Assembly (NCBI RefSeq): GCF_003046295.1 | Contig: NZ_PZZN01000001.1 | Location: 248,001-312,000, forward strand | From: Sphingomonas aerolata | Lineage (GTDB): Bacteria; Pseudomonadota; Alphaproteobacteria; Sphingomonadales; Sphingomonadaceae | Length of the DNA stretch: 64,000 nucleotides | Direction: 5' to 3' | Part shown: piece after piece, positions 62,423-64,000 of the stretch | Layout: the number at the start of each line of letters is the position of its first letter | How positions within the stretch are numbered: the stretch's first letter is position 1 | Position numbers and translations under genes: made by a program | The notes under the pieces: model-generated | What the model was told of the DNA's origin: nothing | Seen by the model: only the letters and a program-made list of their open reading frames with translations | Database searches by the model: none

Positions 62423-62746
62423 TCAGGCCGCCTGCAGCATGAGCGTATGCGCGAGCACCGCGACCTGCGTGCGGTTGCGCACGTTGAGCTTGCGCATCAA
62501 CGCGGTCATGTGCGCCTTCACGGTCGCTTCCGCGATGCCGAGATCGAAGGCGATCTGCTTGTTGAGCAATCCCGAATGCACCCCGCGCAGGACCTTGATC
62601 TGCGTCGGCGTCAGCCGCGGCAACGGCGCGCGCATCGCCAGCGCCTGGCCCGCGTTCGTGGTCGCGTTCGAGATCGCGTTCGAGATCGCGTTCGAGGTCG
62701 TGGGGGCGTGCTGGATTTGCCGTGCGGTCTGGGCAGTCCCGTCCAT
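62423..62746 (-). CDS. Short LuxR-type helix-turn-helix protein with an internal SNAI repeat
   Basis: A 107-residue protein. Residues about 45-105 are a GerE/LuxR HTH: LPRLTPTQIKVLRGVHSGLL, NKQIAFDLGIAEATVKAHMT, ALMRKLNVRNRTQVAVLAH. This style is that of NarL-type response regulators, but no receiver domain precedes it. Instead there is a short linker with four SNA-type repeats (TSNAISNAISNATTNA) encoded by 12-bp direct repeats. The start ATG 62746-62744 has AGAGGAGG 6 bases upstream; longer versions lack similarity. It may be an orphan DNA-binding protein or a remnant of a response regulator. Confidence 0.85.
   Translation of the reverse strand: MDGTAQTARQIQHAPTTSNAISNAISNATTNAGQALAMRAPLPRLTPTQIKVLRGVHSGLLNKQIAFDLGIAEATVKAHMTALMRKLNVRNRTQVAVLAHTLMLQAA
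62652..62699. repeat. Four 12-bp direct repeats inside the LuxR-type gene
   Basis: Units GCGTTCGTGGTC, GCGTTCGAGATC, GCGTTCGAGATC and GCGTTCGAGGTC lie head to tail. The length is a multiple of three, so copy-number change would add or remove four residues without frameshift. Confidence 0.9.
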
Positions 62747-63025
62747 GGTCATCCTCCTCTGCTGTCGGCTTTTCACGCCCCGGTCGATTGCCGCGGTCAA
62801 AGGCTTCTCAGTGCCGGCCCATCCATCTCTCTTGCGGAGTCGGTTGGACAGGTCCTCACTATGCCTCCGCATTTTCGCGGTGATCAAGCCTTTTCGGTGT
62901 CGTCAGACAGAAACCTGTCCTACAGCTGTTATCAAACCGGCAGACGAACGCGTCGTCGGATCATTGGGAGTGATGTCGATGATGCAGTCACAGCGCGGTC
63001 GCATGCGAGCGAACGGCACCCATCC

Positions 63026-64000
63026 GTGATCGGCGGCGACCTGAGGCTCGTGATCGCGGCGCTGGCGGGCATCGCCCTAGCCGTCGTGATGATCGTCCGC
63101 GGCCGGCTGCATCCCTTTATCGGCCTGTTGTGCGGTGCGTTCACCGTCGGGCTGCTGGCCGGCCTGCCGCTGCCCGACGTCGCCAAGGCGGTGCAGAAGG
63201 GGGTCGGCGACATCATCGGCGGGACCGGGCTCGTCGTCGCGCTCGGCCTGTCGCTTGGCGCGATGCTGCATCTGTCAGGGGCCGCGGCGTCGCTCGCCCG
63301 CGGTGCCCTGCAGATGACCGGCGCACGCGCCGCCCCCTGGGCGACGCTGGGCATCGCGATCGTCGTCGGCCTGCCGCTGTTCTTCGAAACCGGGCTCGTC
63401 CTGCTGCTGCCGATCGTCGTCGCCGCCGCGGAGGAAATGACGGGCGAGGACGGCCCGGTACGGGATGCCGCCAAGCTCCGGCTGATCATGCCCGCGCTGG
63501 CAGGGCTCGGCGTCGTCCATGCGCTCGTCCCGCCGCATCCGGGTCCGTTGCTGGCGGTCGAGGCGCTGGGCGCGGATCTGGGGCGGACAATGCTGTACGG
63601 CATCCTGATCGCGATCCCCACCGCGGTGATCGCGGGTCCACTGCTGGCGAAGATCACGACTCGCGGCGTCCGGCTGTCGTCACCGGTCGCGACCGACGCG
63701 GGGCTCGCCATAGCACCGCCGCCGCGGCTCTGGGCGCTGCTGATCGTGCTGCTGCCGGTGCTGATGATCGCGACGGGTGAGCTGGGGCAGATGATGCCCG
63801 CGCTGAAGGGAGCGGGCTGGCTCGTCGCGGCGAGCAACCCGGTCGTCGCGCTGCTGCTGACCAACCTCGTCGCGCTGCCGCTACTGTTCGGGCGACGGCT
63901 GCGCGAGGCGGCGATCCAGGACGCGGTGTGGCATGAAACGATGGGCGCGGCGGGGGCGATCCTGCTGGCGATCGGCGCGGGCGGCGCACTGAAACAGGTG
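63026..64000 (+). CDS. GntP family permease (C-terminus cut by window edge)
   Basis: The frame stays open to the end of the window; 325 codons are visible of a usual 440-450. It starts near GTG 63026 (VIGGDLRLVIAALAGIALAV), since the family's first helix begins there; GTG 63050 is an alternative. IVRGRLHPFIGLLCGAFTVG, GVGDIIGGTGLVVALGLSLG, GLPLFFETGLVLLLPIVVAA and LVPPHPGPLLAVEALGADLG are GntP family motifs (gluconate:H+ symporters). Gluconate or a related sugar acid is the expected substrate. It is divergent from the LuxR-type gene, which could regulate it. Confidence 0.88.
   Translation, partial: MIGGDLRLVIAALAGIALAVVMIVRGRLHPFIGLLCGAFTVGLLAGLPLPDVAKAVQKGVGDIIGGTGLVVALGLSLGAMLHLSGAAASLARGALQMTGARAAPWATLGIAIVVGLPLFFETGLVLLLPIVVAAAEEMTGEDGPVRDAAKLRLIMPALAGLGVVHALVPPHPGPLLAVEALGADLGRTMLYGILIAIPTAVIAGPLLAKITTRGVRLSSPVATDAGLAIAPPPRLWALLIVLLPVLMIATGELGQMMPALKGAGWLVAASNPVVALLLTNLVALPLLFGRRLREAAIQDAVWHETMGAAGAILLAIGAGGALKQV

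Noticed and set aside
59275..62442. A 1055-codon plus-strand frame opposite the beta-helix gene
   Set aside because: Composition is Arg/Ala/Gly/Asp-rich without domain signatures, while the minus strand encodes a signal peptide and conserved repeats.
62652..62699. Possible CRISPR-like array
   Set aside because: Units are only 12 bp, have no spacers and lie inside a coding frame; no cas genes are present.

Overview
The window looks like a chromosomal segment of a GC-rich alphaproteobacterium of the order Sphingomonadales, most likely Sphingomonas or a near relative. This is inferred from strong G/C preference at third codon positions, a large TonB-dependent receptor beside catabolic genes, many 'cctctcccc'- and 'ttcgactgcgctca'-type extragenic palindromes, the zapA - 6S RNA - 5-FCL order, a DUF2842 protein and Flp-type pilins. 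I see no prophage, transposase, CRISPR array or rRNA operon. Nothing here is obviously foreign apart from a small toxin-antitoxin pair.

Left part (1-10 kb): an L,D-transpeptidase-like protein cut by the window edge, thiE, a class I fructose-bisphosphate aldolase, a PemK/MazF-RHH toxin-antitoxin operon, a TlpA-like thioredoxin, then pgk, a MOSC-domain gene and gap (lower glycolysis, with MOSC inserted between pgk and gap). A zapA / 6S RNA / 5-formyltetrahydrofolate cyclo-ligase / DUF2842 stretch follows, then two identical tRNA-Asp genes and an AI-2E-family permease.

Central catabolic region (10-34 kb): about 20 genes for acyl-CoA metabolism. On the plus strand: a serine hydrolase/esterase, a FadB/FadJ-like multifunctional enzyme, a pair of acyl-CoA dehydrogenases that look like the two subunits of a heteromer, and a TesB thioesterase; a class I acyl-CoA synthetase diverges from them. 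A stand-alone BLUF photoreceptor comes next. On the minus strand lies a second operon: acyl-CoA dehydrogenase, Zn alcohol dehydrogenase, APH-type phosphotransferase, two SDRs. Its enzyme set matches the phosphorylation route for 4-hydroxyacyl-CoAs known from levulinate (Lva) catabolism and ACAD10/ACAD11. A tandem-TetR protein diverges from it. An MFS transporter, a TonB receptor, a glutathione S-transferase, and a coupled acyl-CoA ligase/thioesterase pair complete the region, which may import and degrade a hydrophobic carboxylic acid, terpenoid or steroid-like substrate.

Right part (34-64 kb): an EF-hand protein with a two-component system; an MHS permease coupled to an M3 peptidase; a Crp/Fnr regulator divergent from a GntA-like (YqcI/YcgG) plus DUF1989 gene pair; mutT, two Flp pilins, accA, xerD and a conserved secreted protein; aroK-aroB-DUF2256; a radA-cvpA-[IscU-like]-[Kef-type antiporter]-DUF423 cluster; a GT4 glycosyltransferase; PadR-DUF2218; rarA; a hypothetical RNase H-like protein; tRNA-Thr; a 999-residue beta-helix protein; a short LuxR-type protein with an internal repeat; and a GntP permease cut by the right edge.

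The most notable candidates are the Lva/ACAD11-like 4-hydroxyacid module, the GntA-DUF1989 pair, the BLUF protein among lipid genes, the heteromeric acyl-CoA dehydrogenase pair and the tandem TetR regulator. None is proven by sequence alone.
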